A stretch of 60,000 nucleotides of DNA from contig CAIIXF020000008.1 of assembly GCA_903813345.2 (NCBI GenBank), forward strand, positions 21,748,822 to 21,808,821, given 5' to 3'. The position numbers were made by a program, and so were the translations under genes. The notes beneath the pieces were generated by a model. The model was not told where the DNA came from. It ran no database searches and was given only the letters and a program-made list of their open reading frames with translations. This document shows positions 38,701 to 45,982 of this stretch, one piece after another (position 1 is the first letter of the stretch; the number at the start of each line of letters is the position of its first letter). The DNA comes from Owenia fusiformis. Lineage: Eukaryota > Annelida > Polychaeta > Sabellida > Oweniidae.

Positions 38701-41700
38701 AGATGAGTTGAATAATTAGTGTTTTCAAATGCTGGGACATTGTGTTGAGAAATAGAAATGCTGATTTTAATAATTTTTAATTTTTTAGCAACATGCTACT
38801 TTATCGAGTGTGTCATGGGGTTATAAAGCTAGCTAAATGTGGAGTTGTGTTGTTTATTATGTTGATTTGAATTAGTTGATTGTGTAAAGAAATACGTTGC
38901 TTCTATATCTGGAGTGTAATGTTGTATCATGACAATAAAAATAAGCTTAGTTGTGTTGAGTTGATTAAATGAGCACGATGAAGTTGATATATTGTATAAA
39001 TTGCACATGTAATATTTCAAAGTAAATGTCATCTCAGGCTTACAGAAGTTTTAGTTACTAATACTTCTAATCAGTTATTGCTATATTACATGTATCTAAT
39101 AATATTGATCTGACTTGTCACATTGTTGCAGAACTGATTAGACACAAAATTTAAAATGCTGAACTCTGATCAATAATAATGAAGCCCACAATGACAAGTA
39201 TTTCACCAATTTATTGTGGCTCATACTACAAAATGGCACTATTTGGGGGTCACTTGATGATTCCCTATACTCATTTTTAAAAATAGGTCAAGCTGACAAA
39301 GTAGGTCAAATTGCAAAAGTAGATCAATGTAGCCAGTTATCATTTATCCAAATACAGGGTGGTCAAAAAAATGGAAACCCTGCATTTTCCTAATATCTTT
39401 GTCATTTTAAGGAATTACTCCCTGATATTTCACACATTTGTACATCAATTTCCTACCACCCTACCAAATTTTATGACCATCAGACTGATGGTCACAATTT
39501 TACAGCACTTTGAATAACATGCTTCAAGTTTGGCCATCATCGTGCTGTAGGCAAACCTGCACAGTTGTCAATGGGCCGAATGCACTCCTCAGCAGGTATG
39601 GCCTGAATGATACGGATGGTCTCACTTTTGAGGTTTGTGATTGTCCTGAGGTCATTCTCATACATTTTTTCCTTGCCATATCCCTACAGGTAGGGACATT
39701 TTGGACGGCCAGTGTAGGTGGCCCGACAGCGCAATAGTAGCCACTAGGGCATGTTCTGTAAAGTGCTGTAACATTGTGACTATCAATCTGATGGTCATGA
39801 TATAAAGTAGGCTGGTAGGACATTGAATGATGTACAAATGTGCAAAATATCAGGGAGTTATGTCTTAAAATGACAAATATATGAGGAAAATAGTGTAAGG
39901 GTTTCCATTTTTTTTTACCACCCTGTATTATTGACTGACAGACGAAAGATGAATGAGTGAGTGATTTCATCAGCTCACCTTTAGCCAAAAACAAAAATGG
40001 ATACTCACAGAAAGTAAGCGTCTGATTGATTGTCATCGCATGTTCATTCCTCTCATCGTATCCATAGTACTGCGTCCCTTCAATAAGCAGCCAGTCAGAG
40101 TTCTCAACTTCGCCACTATTGCCAGTACTGAAGTACTCTGCCTTGAGGGTGACACGCTTAAGACGATTGTCATTGGGACTGTCCCATAGCTGTATGGTGT
40201 ACTCACACTTCATGTTGGTAAGATAGTTGTTGGGGTACTCAAAGCTTTGTATATAGCCAAGAGGTGCAGTGAACTGTTTAGGGCACTTGTAATAATCTGA
40301 AAGAAACAAGGATAGTCGAAAGTTTTTTTGGTACATAATCATAATATATTTGGTGAAGTCATTACCCTCATCGTGACAGAATTATAGCTTGGTGGAGAAA
40401 TATTAATGACATACAGTGAAACCTGACTAAGTGGAACACCTCTGGTTCCTTTAAAAAGTGTTCCACTTGGGAGATGTTCCATTATAGAGGTTCATAGTTG
40501 CTCTTGGAACTCTGAAAACTGTTCCACTTACAGAGGTGTTCCACTTCTAGAGGTGTTCTACTTTACAGGTTTCACTGTATTTAAATAACAAGTATTTTGG
40601 ATTATTTTAATTTTTTACTTCTTTACTCATTTTCAGTTTGATGGCCCTCACCTGCACTGACAGTTTCAACCTCATAGTCAATAATAAAACCTCCAATATT
40701 GGTAAAGCCATTGCCAGAATGGAACTCAAGATGGAAATAGTTACTTTGTCCAGCATCTGGAAAATAATAGGCAGAAATACAGACACTGAGCTGTTGTTGA
40801 GAATAGGTGTGTGTTTAGGAGACGTTTGAATCTGAGAGGAAATGAAGGACAACATAGTATGAAACAGATGGAGATAAAATGGTATATGAAGACTGGCAAA
40901 TTAAAAGGCAATATGGTATACTGGGTGACAAAAAAGTACAAAGTATGAAGGCAACAAATGTGGAATATAAAATATTACCACCTTAAAGCTGCAATCCTCA
41001 AGGATGGACAGTCCACACTTAACTCACAAGGCATATGTAAATAAACAGAAACAAAACCTTGGCTGATGTGCTACAGTATGTGTCGGATATTAAGATACTT
41101 ACAACATGTATATGTCTCCCCAACTCTCATTGCTTTTGTATTCTCTTTCACACTTCCATCAGTTGCTTTTGTCCCATCACCACGAAACTGGAATGATCCT
41201 AGACCATAACTCACTTCTAGCCAATCGTGTGCAAAAACACTGTCCCCAGATGTTTCAAACATCCTAGCAGTAAGATGGACAACCTAGATTAAAATGTAAA
41301 GTTATTATATGTTCAACAGTAAGAGGCGTTTCATAATGAATGGACTGTATGGAGATCTAAAATATTTGTTGAAAAGTTTGAGATGGCCAACAGAATCTGA
41401 CAGGATAGTCAATAATTCCCCAGGAGCCTAAGACCTGCCTGGCAATTTTATTTATTAATATGTTATTACGAAAATTAAAAAACAAAAATGCTCTTTCAAA
41501 AAGTGTTCTTGTAAGGTAATCCAAGAGCATTTTTATGATACTTGCATTGCAAAGTTGCCATCTACCAATCTGACAACAAAATGATAGTTTAAAGGTACAT
41601 TAAAATCATGATTACATGTACCTGATACTTTGGTGATGGACCATCATTATTCAGGTAGATGCTCATTGAACACTGGACAGGTGTCTTGTAGTTGTATGGG

Positions 41701-42091
41701 AAGTTGGGGTGCCTCAGAGTGCCCGAGAGGCTATTGTACATTTGGGGACATGAGTACTGATCTGTGTAGTTGGCAGGAAACTGACCCCTGGAAATATATG
41801 CACATACTACATCACACTGGTATTTAGCCATTAAGTGATAGATATTGATCACTTGAGCAAAGTACATGTCATAAATCAAATCAGACCAGCAAGAATATAA
41901 ACCATGCAAAAATTAATCAGCTCTGGAACTTGGTACCCCATAACCTGTTTACAAATTTGAAGAAAATCCAACAACCTGTATTACTTCACGTACGCCATCA
42001 TAGATGTATTTTTATGTGATACATACCTTATATTATTTGCACTCTGTACTACAAGCAGGAGAATCCAGTGAATCATGCTCATGGGGGCCAT
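12920..42091 (-). CDS. Mosaic type I membrane protein: CUB, IgGFc-binding N-terminal and EGF modules (25 exons, complete)
   Basis: Twenty-five exons join without a stop into 8112 nt (2703 aa): 42091-42027, 41787-41622, 41283-41103, 40756-40652, 40296-40009, 36540-36427, 28900-28482, 27948-27763, 27603-26940, 26476-26327, 25612-25435, 25178-25075, 24588-24478, 24034-23804, 23387-23223, 23021-22861, 22201-21469, 21175-21023, 20724-20446, 19827-19708, 19208-17886, 16722-16564, 16358-16224, 15338-15210, 14712-12920. Modules in order: signal peptide, CUB1, CUB2, FcBP-N1, EGF1, CUB3, FcBP-N2, EGF2, CUB4, FcBP-N3, CUB5, FcBP-N4, EGF3, Thr-rich stalk, TM helix (about 2655-2676), 27-residue tail. FcBP-N is the N-terminal domain of IgG-Fc-binding protein; its role in invertebrates is not settled. 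All module borders are phase 1. Likely a cell-surface adhesion or recognition protein (inference). Start chosen at 42091: strong context (A at -3, G at +4); an in-frame ATG 12 nt upstream has weak context, preceded by an in-frame TGA at 42116-42118. Confidence 0.85.
15210..15338 (-). CDS. Exon 24: CUB5, last part
   Basis: NDKVKFVSGRNSSN, then RQFSIYYELIE closes CUB5. Acceptor TTCCAG, donor GTAAGG. Confidence 0.8.
15820..16043 (-). pseudogene. Non-LTR retrotransposon ORF2 C-terminal fragment
   Basis: On the - strand this intron segment reads LLNRLRVDFALKDHFF, then KCLCGSTEDTKHFILTCPRH, ending at TAG (15820-15822). The C-x-C-x(7-8)-H-x(4)-C zinc-knuckle after the LLNRLR stretch is typical of the ORF2 C-terminus of jockey/CR1/I-type retrotransposons. 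Only this piece was seen, so it is a truncated fragment within intron 23 of the CUB/FcBP-N gene. Confidence 0.75.
16224..16358 (-). CDS. Exon 23: CUB5, middle part
   Basis: TITRKDMVFHVELFDVPE, CCDYLEIDGVRY, EVGETYT. Phase 1 both ends; donor GTGAGT. Confidence 0.83.
16564..16722 (-). CDS. Exon 22: CUB5, first part
   Basis: DIYQCPQTIQNLNPYNKPTG, IRNPGYPESY, ECPMSFDL. Donor GTAAGT directly after TGGA. Confidence 0.83.
16996..17117. repeat. Small inverted repeat (GGAATGACCATTCC family)
   Basis: TGGAATGACCATTCCTT on the left and AAGGAATGGTCGTTCCA on the right, about 85 bp apart, flanked by CAATG / CATTG. Probably a MITE in intron 21. Confidence 0.6.
17569..17868. repeat. 21-bp tandem repeat, about 14 units
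   Basis: The unit CAATGACTTGATTGGTTAAT is repeated head to tail with single-base variants (CCAATG/CAAATG, TTGATT/TTTATT). The array ends about 17 nt from the donor of exon 21. The seven-residue repeat it can encode on the - strand lies beyond an in-frame stop at 17878 and is not coding. Confidence 0.93.
17886..19208 (-). CDS. Exon 21: FcBP-N3, uninterrupted
   Basis: The whole third FcBP-N domain is in one 1323-nt exon: RGRKFAVAFPRM, EAYLALPM, IASEDSTTVTI, LTGSIVKSNKPISVVSGS, EQMPPVFSLG, CSYPCLVAIFTP and GYPSVMGLSI. Phase 1 at both ends. It is followed by CUB5 with no EGF between. Confidence 0.88.
19457..19646. mobile_element. MITE with GCCCATAGCCAG inverted ends
   Basis: GCCCATAGCCAG at the left and CTGGCTATGGGC at the right are perfect inverted repeats, with C-rich subterminal DNA. 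A related copy is at 24736-24907. In intron 20. Confidence 0.75.
19708..19827 (-). CDS. Exon 20: CUB4, last part
   Basis: QYFNLNFVSNEYRMERGFSL closes CUB4. Acceptor TTCCAG, donor GTATGT, phase 1. Confidence 0.82.
19940..20066. repeat. Minisatellite-like CCAAATGCCGAACACC repeats
   Basis: Three or four degenerate units of about 21 bp with a CCAAATGCCGAACAC core follow a copy of the GTCACCACCTG dispersed repeat. Confidence 0.55.
20446..20724 (-). CDS. Exon 19: CUB4, first part
   Basis: PNLCPQMHTSQSGYIQSPMY, DCRIQIDM, ALDYLTIEGG. Donor GTAAGT. Confidence 0.85.
21023..21175 (-). CDS. Exon 18: EGF2
   Basis: LPNPCLNDGLCMKRVNGG, then CLCINGYYGDTC, plus a Pro-rich linker. The donor is GTATGT at 21022-21017; this choice among stacked GTs keeps the phase to exon 19. 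Confidence 0.83.
21469..22201 (-). CDS. Exon 17: FcBP-N2, part 4
   Basis: VTGTVVKSNKAISLFSGHSC, EQLPPMSTWGTEFVV, CSKPCLVLQYW, MVIIPPLSSY and ALPLGLNF. Completes the second FcBP-N domain; phase 1 out. Confidence 0.86.
22641..22810. mobile_element. TA-type MITE, copy 1 (GTGGAACACCTC family)
   Basis: It contains repeated GTGGAACACCTC/GTTCCACTT motifs in both orientations. The right end is CAGGTTTCACTG followed by TA; the left end is decayed. Related to 23495-23671, 29264-29452 and 40414-40577. Confidence 0.6.
22861..23021 (-). CDS. Exon 16: FcBP-N2, part 3
   Basis: SGFAVVATEDNTVLNISL, the A-T-E-D-N/G-T strand shared by all four FcBP-N copies, ends at VIIDKLQ. Phase 0 out. Confidence 0.83.
23223..23387 (-). 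CDS. Exon 15: FcBP-N2, part 2
   Basis: GGIHMLSAIVKADEDLTVYG to ADGYLALPVGG, matching the DGYLALPV block of the fourth copy. Phase 1 both ends. Confidence 0.82.
23495..23671. mobile_element. TA-type MITE, copy 2
   Basis: CAGTAAAACCTG at the left and CAGGTCTTACTG at the right, each flanked by TA, with internal GTGGAACACCTC and GTTCCACTT. Tc1/mariner-like termini and TA duplication. Confidence 0.8.
23804..24034 (-). CDS. Exon 14: FcBP-N2, part 1
   Basis: GNKGQCFAMTFTPACGTYHD opens the second FcBP-N domain. The phase-1 exon ends at WLYKA. Confidence 0.82.
24478..24588 (-). CDS. Exon 13: CUB3, last part
   Basis: YQSRSPYFHIFFKGSSKT, then TYGFAFHYNIS. The closing CUB strand, phase 1 out. Confidence 0.82.
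24736..24907. mobile_element. Degenerate copy of the GCCCATAGCCAG MITE
   Basis: The left end GCCCATAGCCAGGGGG and the interior (AATCATGCAGTTT, GAGCACTTTTCAA) match 19457-19646. The right end is decayed. It contains a run of 14 C. Confidence 0.65.
25075..25178 (-). CDS. Exon 12: CUB3, middle part
   Basis: SSFVMIDDRKYFGNG to LQEGQTYT. Acceptor TTTTAG, donor GTGAGT. Confidence 0.82.
25435..25612 (-). CDS. Exon 11: CUB3, first part
   Basis: DAFKCPQLHTNASGIIYNPG, then YTYQCTIKIDL and ITLSVEKFQLKR. Phase 1 in, phase 2 out (donor GTAAGT). Confidence 0.85.
26327..26476 (-). CDS. Exon 10: EGF1
   Basis: A single EGF-type module with six cysteines (about residues 731-770), including FHCFCKEGWTGLSC, followed by a Thr/Pro linker. 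A symmetric 1-1 exon. Confidence 0.85.
26940..27603 (-). CDS. Exon 9: FcBP-N1, part 3
   Basis: EQIPPVSTWGREFYVVPV, then CSEPCLVVHYN, MTMIPSVEQY and the closing GYPGGIGTHTLNG. Phase 1 out. Confidence 0.85.
27763..27948 (-). CDS. Exon 8: FcBP-N1, part 2
   Basis: VTFIPRRKTGIYWRDAKI to DLTGTIIYSNKTISVFSGN, the conserved LTGT-x-I-x-S-N-K-x-I-x-V-x-SG signature. Phase 0 both ends. Confidence 0.85.
28482..28900 (-). CDS. Exon 7: FcBP-N1, part 1
   Basis: GVDNQGKLFAVGFLYQYDG starts the IgGFc-binding N-terminal domain (G-K-x-F-x-x-x-F). It runs through SSDAFLGIPL to TVVASAATTTQ. Phase 1 in, phase 0 out. Confidence 0.85.
29264..29452. mobile_element. TA-type MITE, copy 3 (diverged interior)
   Basis: The termini CAGTAAAACCTG and GGTTTTACTG match copy 2, but the internal motif is TTTGAACACCTC rather than GTGGAACACCTC. 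Confidence 0.65.
29570..29682. repeat. 113-bp hairpin
   Basis: TTATGTCACTATCGTGGCAT at the left is matched by its reverse complement at the right (29655-29682) with one mismatch in 28 bp. It abuts the TIR element at 29687. Confidence 0.85.
29687..29940. mobile_element. 254-bp MITE with perfect ~27-bp terminal inverted repeats
   Basis: The ends TTTATAACATACCTATGATG and their exact reverse complement at 29914-29940 enclose 200 bp with no frame. No clear target duplication; superfamily unknown. Confidence 0.8.
30850..31258. repeat. Older diverged repeat block, left of the big insertion
   Basis: Units share TATCTTTCTATAAAT, CCAATACTCATTCGGGTCT, GAATACTGGACACTGTTA and AGGCAAATCAGTTAATG. The block is interrupted at 31258 and resumes at 34090. 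Confidence 0.7.
32290..32691. mobile_element. Nested element A (TGTTACGCGG ends)
   Basis: Starts TGTTACGCGG and ends CCGCGTAACA. The body is built of repeated near-palindromic GCATATTCACCTGCGG-like units. It lies inside the 31259-34089 element. Confidence 0.75.
32699..33008. mobile_element. Nested element B, inverted neighbour of A
   Basis: Starts TGTTACGCGG and ends CGCGTAACA, 7 bp from element A. The facing ends of A and B form a palindrome of about 110 bp (32640-32750) that includes ATACCACGCAACC and its complement. Flanks GTATG / ATATG suggest a 5-bp target duplication. Confidence 0.72.
34090..34290. repeat. Older repeat block, right of the big insertion
   Basis: Continues the sequence broken at 31258 (GTTAATGTTACAAAACTACA, CTATAAATCGTGACGATATC) and carries another partial unit. 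Confidence 0.7.
34640..35480. repeat. Tandem array of ~136-152-bp units
   Basis: AATCCTGGCAT recurs at 34645, 34783, 34933, 35069, 35221 and 35370. Each is linked to CCTCAGAGGTAAACTTTTAAT, CCGGAGGCAAAATTCAATAA and ATAGTCCAAT. Six diverged units; further single GGAGGCAAA motifs continue to about 35880. Confidence 0.85.
36427..36540 (-). CDS. Exon 6: CUB2, last part
   Basis: YKMAEYFVLEWVTGSSN, then SGFSIHYTVSD closes CUB2, followed by a Pro/Glu linker. Acceptor TTACAG, donor GTAAGT. It lies 3.5 kb from exon 5 and 7.5 kb from exon 7 because of inserted repeats. Confidence 0.82.
36633..36813. mobile_element. Mariner-like terminal fragment
   Basis: CAAGGGTCGTTCAAAAAGTC preceded by TA resembles a mariner terminal repeat. 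The element is cut by the insertion that starts at 36814, and no matching right end was found. Confidence 0.5.
36814..37471. mobile_element. 658-bp element of the TGTTACGCGG family with CATAT target duplication
   Basis: Ends TGTTACGCGG and CCGCGTAACA; CATAT lies directly outside both (36809-36813, 37472-37476). Both subterminal zones are arrays of palindromic GCGGAATATGCCATA units. Related to the nested elements at 32290-33008, with extra unique middle sequence. Confidence 0.87.
39355..39925. mobile_element. Tc1/mariner-type element (571 bp) with TA duplication
   Basis: Long imperfect inverted repeats of about 170 bp begin CAGGGTGGTCAAAAAAATGG and end CCACCCTG, flanked by TA. About 200 bp of unique interior has no intact transposase. 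Lies in intron 5. Confidence 0.85.
40009..40296 (-). CDS. Exon 5: CUB2, first part
   Basis: DYYKCPKQFTAPLGYIQS through DWLLIEG to MTINQTLTF. The open frame that reads on past the donor (GTGAGT) enters a mariner-type element in the intron and is not coding there. Confidence 0.85.
40414..40577. mobile_element. TA-type MITE, copy 4
   Basis: CAGTGAAACCTG and CAGGTTTCACTG are perfect inverted ends, flanked by TA. Internal GTGGAACACCTC / GAGGTGTTCCAC motifs. The best-preserved copy of this family here. Confidence 0.85.
40652..40756 (-). CDS. Exon 4: CUB1, last part
   Basis: YAGQSNYFHLEFHSGN, then GGFIIDYEV, the terminal G-F-x-x-x-Y strand of a CUB domain. Donor GTGAGG, phase 1. Confidence 0.85.
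41103..41283 (-). CDS. Exon 3: CUB1, middle part
   Basis: Begins VVHLTARMFETSGDSVF, then DWLEV and GETYTC, the beta-strands and D-x-L-x-V core of a CUB domain. Phase 0 in, phase 1 out (donor GTAAGT). Confidence 0.85.
41622..41787 (-). CDS. Exon 2: CUB1, first part
   Basis: SCPQMYNSLSGTLRHPNFP and NYKTPVQCSMSI give the CUB opening (Cys, SG-x-L-x-x-P-x-xP, second Cys). Acceptor TTCCAG, donor GTACAT; residues about 22-77. Confidence 0.85.
42027..42091 (-). CDS. CUB/FcBP-N gene exon 1: signal peptide
   Basis: Encodes MAPMSMIHWILLLVVQSANNI, a hydrophobic secretion signal, then a phase-2 donor GTATGT. Starting instead at the ATG at 42101-42103 would add four residues. Confidence 0.8.
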
Positions 42092-42818
42092 GTTGAAAAA
42101 CATGCAGTAATCCTGTCATTTATAAACCCCTATTAACAATCTAAGTTCAGAGACATATTTATCCCAAGCTGCATTCCACCATGCTTTTTATTTTTTTAAT
42201 CATGCACAATCCATTTACATGTACTATGGAGAAGTTCTGGTTTAGTAGATTGATCTTTATACTTGTTGTAGTTGTATACTTGTCGTAGTTGTAATAGTAG
42301 AGTTTTAATGTCATTTTGAAGTAGGCATCCTTTACTGCTGAAAAAGAAAACCTTTTTATTTCGTGCCCTATATTGTTTACAAAGAGCTTATCCAAACGAA
42401 CATAAAAGGTGACGTGTTTGGTACGACATATTAAGTTTGTAGATGGCATAAAAATCTATGTTTACCTTTAAAAGGCTAAAGAGGCAATGGCTAACATACA
42501 TACATGATAAAAACACAGCGGTCTACATGATAGACTATGAAGCATGCACAACCAATGGATATTTCTAAAGAATGACTCTAAGTTGTGGGAGGGGGTTAAA
42601 GAGGCTACTCCGTTTAAATGGACCATCGTCAATCATGTTTTATGAACATGAAATGCAATGAAATACCATTGTTCATCAAGATCTAATTTTCATAATCAAT
42701 TCAACTTTTTAGCATGCAGTTTTCAAAGTAAAAAAAATGCTGTTCATAGTATTTCATGCATGGTCAAATAGCATCAAATGTGATTAAACCATGATCAAGA
42801 TTCTACCATGATATTATT

Positions 42819-42995
42819 CACACCGGAATAGCCTGACAACGGTAAAGTCAGATACTGTTGTCAAAAATGGCGGACATAACCGTCTAGGTGCTCTATTAAA
42901 CATACAGTTCATGATAATCTAATTGAAGTGACGGTTATGTCCGCCATTTGTGACAGTGGTATCTGACTTTACCGTTGTCAGGCTATTCCGGTGTG
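42819..42995. mobile_element. 177-bp MITE with TTATT target duplication
   Basis: The ends CACACCGGAATAGCCTGACA are matched by the exact reverse complement at the right; the arms run about 65 bp and include ATGGCGGACATAACCGTC. TTATT flanks both sides (42814-42818, 42996-43000). Confidence 0.9.
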
Positions 42996-43945
42996 TTATT
43001 GCTATATTGGTGGGGATCTTTGACCATGATACTAATACTAACTATTTGCACTTGATGGGATATCTTCTCAAATTCTATGATCATGAACAAGATTTGACCA
43101 TGGGTAAATCATACGTAGTTATTTAGATGCAATTTTGTATCTAAAAATACATTTGTTCTGCAGTATTTCATGAAAAAAAACATCAAATGCAATAAAACTT
43201 GGTGAAGAATGTTGAAGACTAATCAATTGGTCAAGCCATTTGTCATAGAATGCTCAGACAAGAAAAGTGAGACTATGACATAAATGATCAATCATGACCA
43301 GCAAATGAATTACTATCAATTTTGACCAATTTGTGACTAGCTCATTTATGGATTCATTCCTTCTGCAATGAGAAATATGGTATGACAAATGGAGTCTTTC
43401 AGTGGTTAATAGATTCGTTTTCAGCCATCACTGCTCAGAAACAATAAATGAGTCATGAATTTCACAATGAAATAACACGGTCATACCATGGTATTTCATG
43501 GTCAATTTTGAAAATAGTATAACACAGTGTATTACACCGTCCATCATGCTATAAGATACCGTGGGAAATTATAGCCATTATTTTGACAATGAAATGACAT
43601 AAAAACATAGCATTTGACAGTCTTTAACAATGAAATACTATGAGAACAAATCAACCATGACATACCATGCTATCATAATCAGGTCATCAGATGACAAAAA
43701 TATGATTGCCAACCATGGCTAAAGTAAGAGATGCTGGTAATGTCTTGCCAAGCATGACCGTCTATGGTATTATGATTTGTATATTAAATGTTACACTTTG
43801 GAAAATGAACAAAAAGTGTTTGTCTATTAGTAATTATCCTTGTAATATTTCATATTCTTAATACTCTTTATTCTTTTGTCATATTTTCCCTTATATCATT
43901 CCTCCTTTTCATTTGCAAATTAAATTAAAGAGTTTGTGTAATAAA

Positions 43946-44527
43946 CCGGGTGACCGGGTAGCCGGATAACCAGGTACTTAACGTTCCTTGCAGGGTTACC
44001 AACTTTCAAACTTGCACATTTGTAGACTACCCTTCAATATTTTTACGTTATCATTTTACCAAGAACCTGTAAGAGACTGAATTTCGGAAGTACTACAGTA
44101 GGTAGTTATTTACACAGTTTACACGTACGATGACATTAGTTGCTTGATTTATTGTCTGATTGATTGACAGGATATCAATGATTGTTTTCTATTATGGCAA
44201 TTTCTACTAGATATTAAACAAATCTGGAAGATTTACGTATGTGTAAATTGAAACGTTATTTGCCGTTTTTATCTGTTAATTACATGTAGTGTATGATGGA
44301 CAATACAACGTTAGTTGCTTGATTTATTGCCTCACTGATTGAAATTATATTAATTTTGTTTGTCGTTTTGCCGGTTGATTTATTGGTAAATAAATTTTGC
44401 TGCTTGTTTGGTTGTTTGCTTGACTGGTTGTGTCAATGGTACGTTGATTGGGATGTCAGTTGGGCGTTTTGAGGCATAAAATCAAATTCCTAACCCTGGT
44501 AGGAAGGTAGGGTACCCAGTCACCCGG
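43946..44527. mobile_element. Probable TIR element with CCGGGTGAC ends
   Basis: The left CCGGGTGACCGGGTAGCC and the right-end reverse complement CCGGGTGACTGGGTACCC face each other over 582 bp. No target duplication or coding frame seen. Confidence 0.6.
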
Positions 44528-44908
44528 CTGCCTATCAAAGTAATAAAACCTTGTGAGTGTGAACTGATCCCATCCCAATCTTTGCCTTGAAGTCAAAGTC
44601 ATTTAGGGTCTCGACCACGGATAGTAGGAAGTTCTCCAACTAATAGGGCATTATTCTCCCCAATATCAGTGGTCTAGGAGAAACTACTTATTCAGGAAGA
44701 TTATTTCACTGGCTGAAGAATCCTTGTAGGGCAAAATTTGATCCATCTTTGAAGAATTTCTGGCTACGATCTCTGGTCATAATATATTATGGCTTACAGT
44801 ACTCACCATGAATAAATGACACCTGGATTTGCTGAAGTGAGGAGTTCCCATGTTAAAAAGAAGAGAATTTAGGCTATACATAGTGGATGAGGGATGTGTA
44901 TCCACATG

Positions 44909-45982
44909 CTATCTATTGCAAGACTAACGCCTGGTGTAACCGTCACCATGTTATTCGGTGTTTTTTAAGTAGCGCAAGGATCCTGCCATGACCGTGGCAG
45001 TGTTATTTTGTAAGCCTGGTATAACCGTGACGACGCTGTATTATATTGCAAGGCCTGTCATGACCATGAGTGTTATCGTGGAAGCCTGGTGCAGCCGTAG
45101 CCTTTACGTTTAATTTAAGAATTTTTTATTGTTGTTTGTTAAGCGATTTGTTTACTATCCACTTTTAAATATTCGTATATTTGTATATTTTACCAGAGAC
45201 ATTATATGTCTCTGTCTTTATGAATGTTGACCCAAGCTGCCCATAACCGTGATAATGTTAAAGCCCCGTATGACCGTGACAATGGTTGCAAGGCCTGTCA
45301 TGACCGTGGTAATGTTAAAGCCTAATATGACCGTGACAATGCTTATAAGGCCTGTCAATCCCTGTCATGACCGTGGTAATGTTAAAGCCTAATATGACCG
45401 TTACAATGCTTGCAAGGCCTGTCATAACCGTGACAATGCTATATTATATTGCAAGGACTGTCATGACCGTGGTAATGTTAAAGCCTCGTATGACCGTGAC
45501 AATAGTTCCAAGGCCTCTCATGACCGTGGTTGTATTTAAAGTAGCATGAGAACACTGTAATGACAATTTTTCTTCGTGTTTAACTACCTTAAATATGTAA
45601 ATAAAGACTACTAAAAATGTGTATTAATTTCACAATGAAAACCTAATTTTTACTCATAAATAATTTGCGAACAAGGAGCTTCGATTCGAAAGCATATACT
45701 TTCTATAATGATCAATTAATAAGATTTATCCATAAAAAATACCATCAGCAATGGGCGAAACATGAAGGTCATTAATGTCATATAAAGGTTGCGGTCGCGC
45801 CAGGCTTACACGATTACACTACCACGGTCATGGCAGGCATTTTAATATAATACAGCATTGTCGCGGTTATACCAGGCTTTCACGATAACATTACCACGGT
45901 CATGGCAGGATCCTTGCGCTACTTAAAAAACACCGAATAACATGGTGACGGTTACGCCAGGCGTTAGTCTTGCAACAGATAG
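44909..45982. mobile_element. 1.07-kb foldback element with ~200-bp TIRs and internal minisatellite
   Basis: CTATCTATTGCAAGACTAAC at the left matches the reverse complement of the right end, and the similarity runs about 200 bp inward with few differences. The arms are themselves made of 30-bp units with GCCTGxxATGACCGTGxxAATG. The centre (45230-45540) is a tandem array of the same unit, flanked by AT-rich DNA. Confidence 0.87.

Larger units (their letters stand above)
36541..40008. other. Intron 5 of the CUB/FcBP-N gene (3.5 kb)
   Basis: No exon seen. It holds a mariner-like end, an element of the TGTTACGCGG family, a 571-bp Tc1/mariner-type element and otherwise AT-rich sequence with no recognised feature (37480-39350). 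Confidence 0.65.

Noticed and set aside
39524-40008. Extension of exon 5 as one long open frame
   Set aside because: It runs past a GTGAGT donor into a Tc1/mariner-type element, whereas exon 6 joins in phase and completes the CUB fold.
42089-42103. Start at the upstream in-frame ATG (42101-42103)
   Set aside because: Possible, but it has T at -3 and T at +4, while the ATG at 42089-42091 has A at -3 and G at +4; either gives a signal peptide.
45367-45549. Small + strand frame of MTVVMLKP-like repeats
   Set aside because: Translation of the minisatellite in the foldback element.
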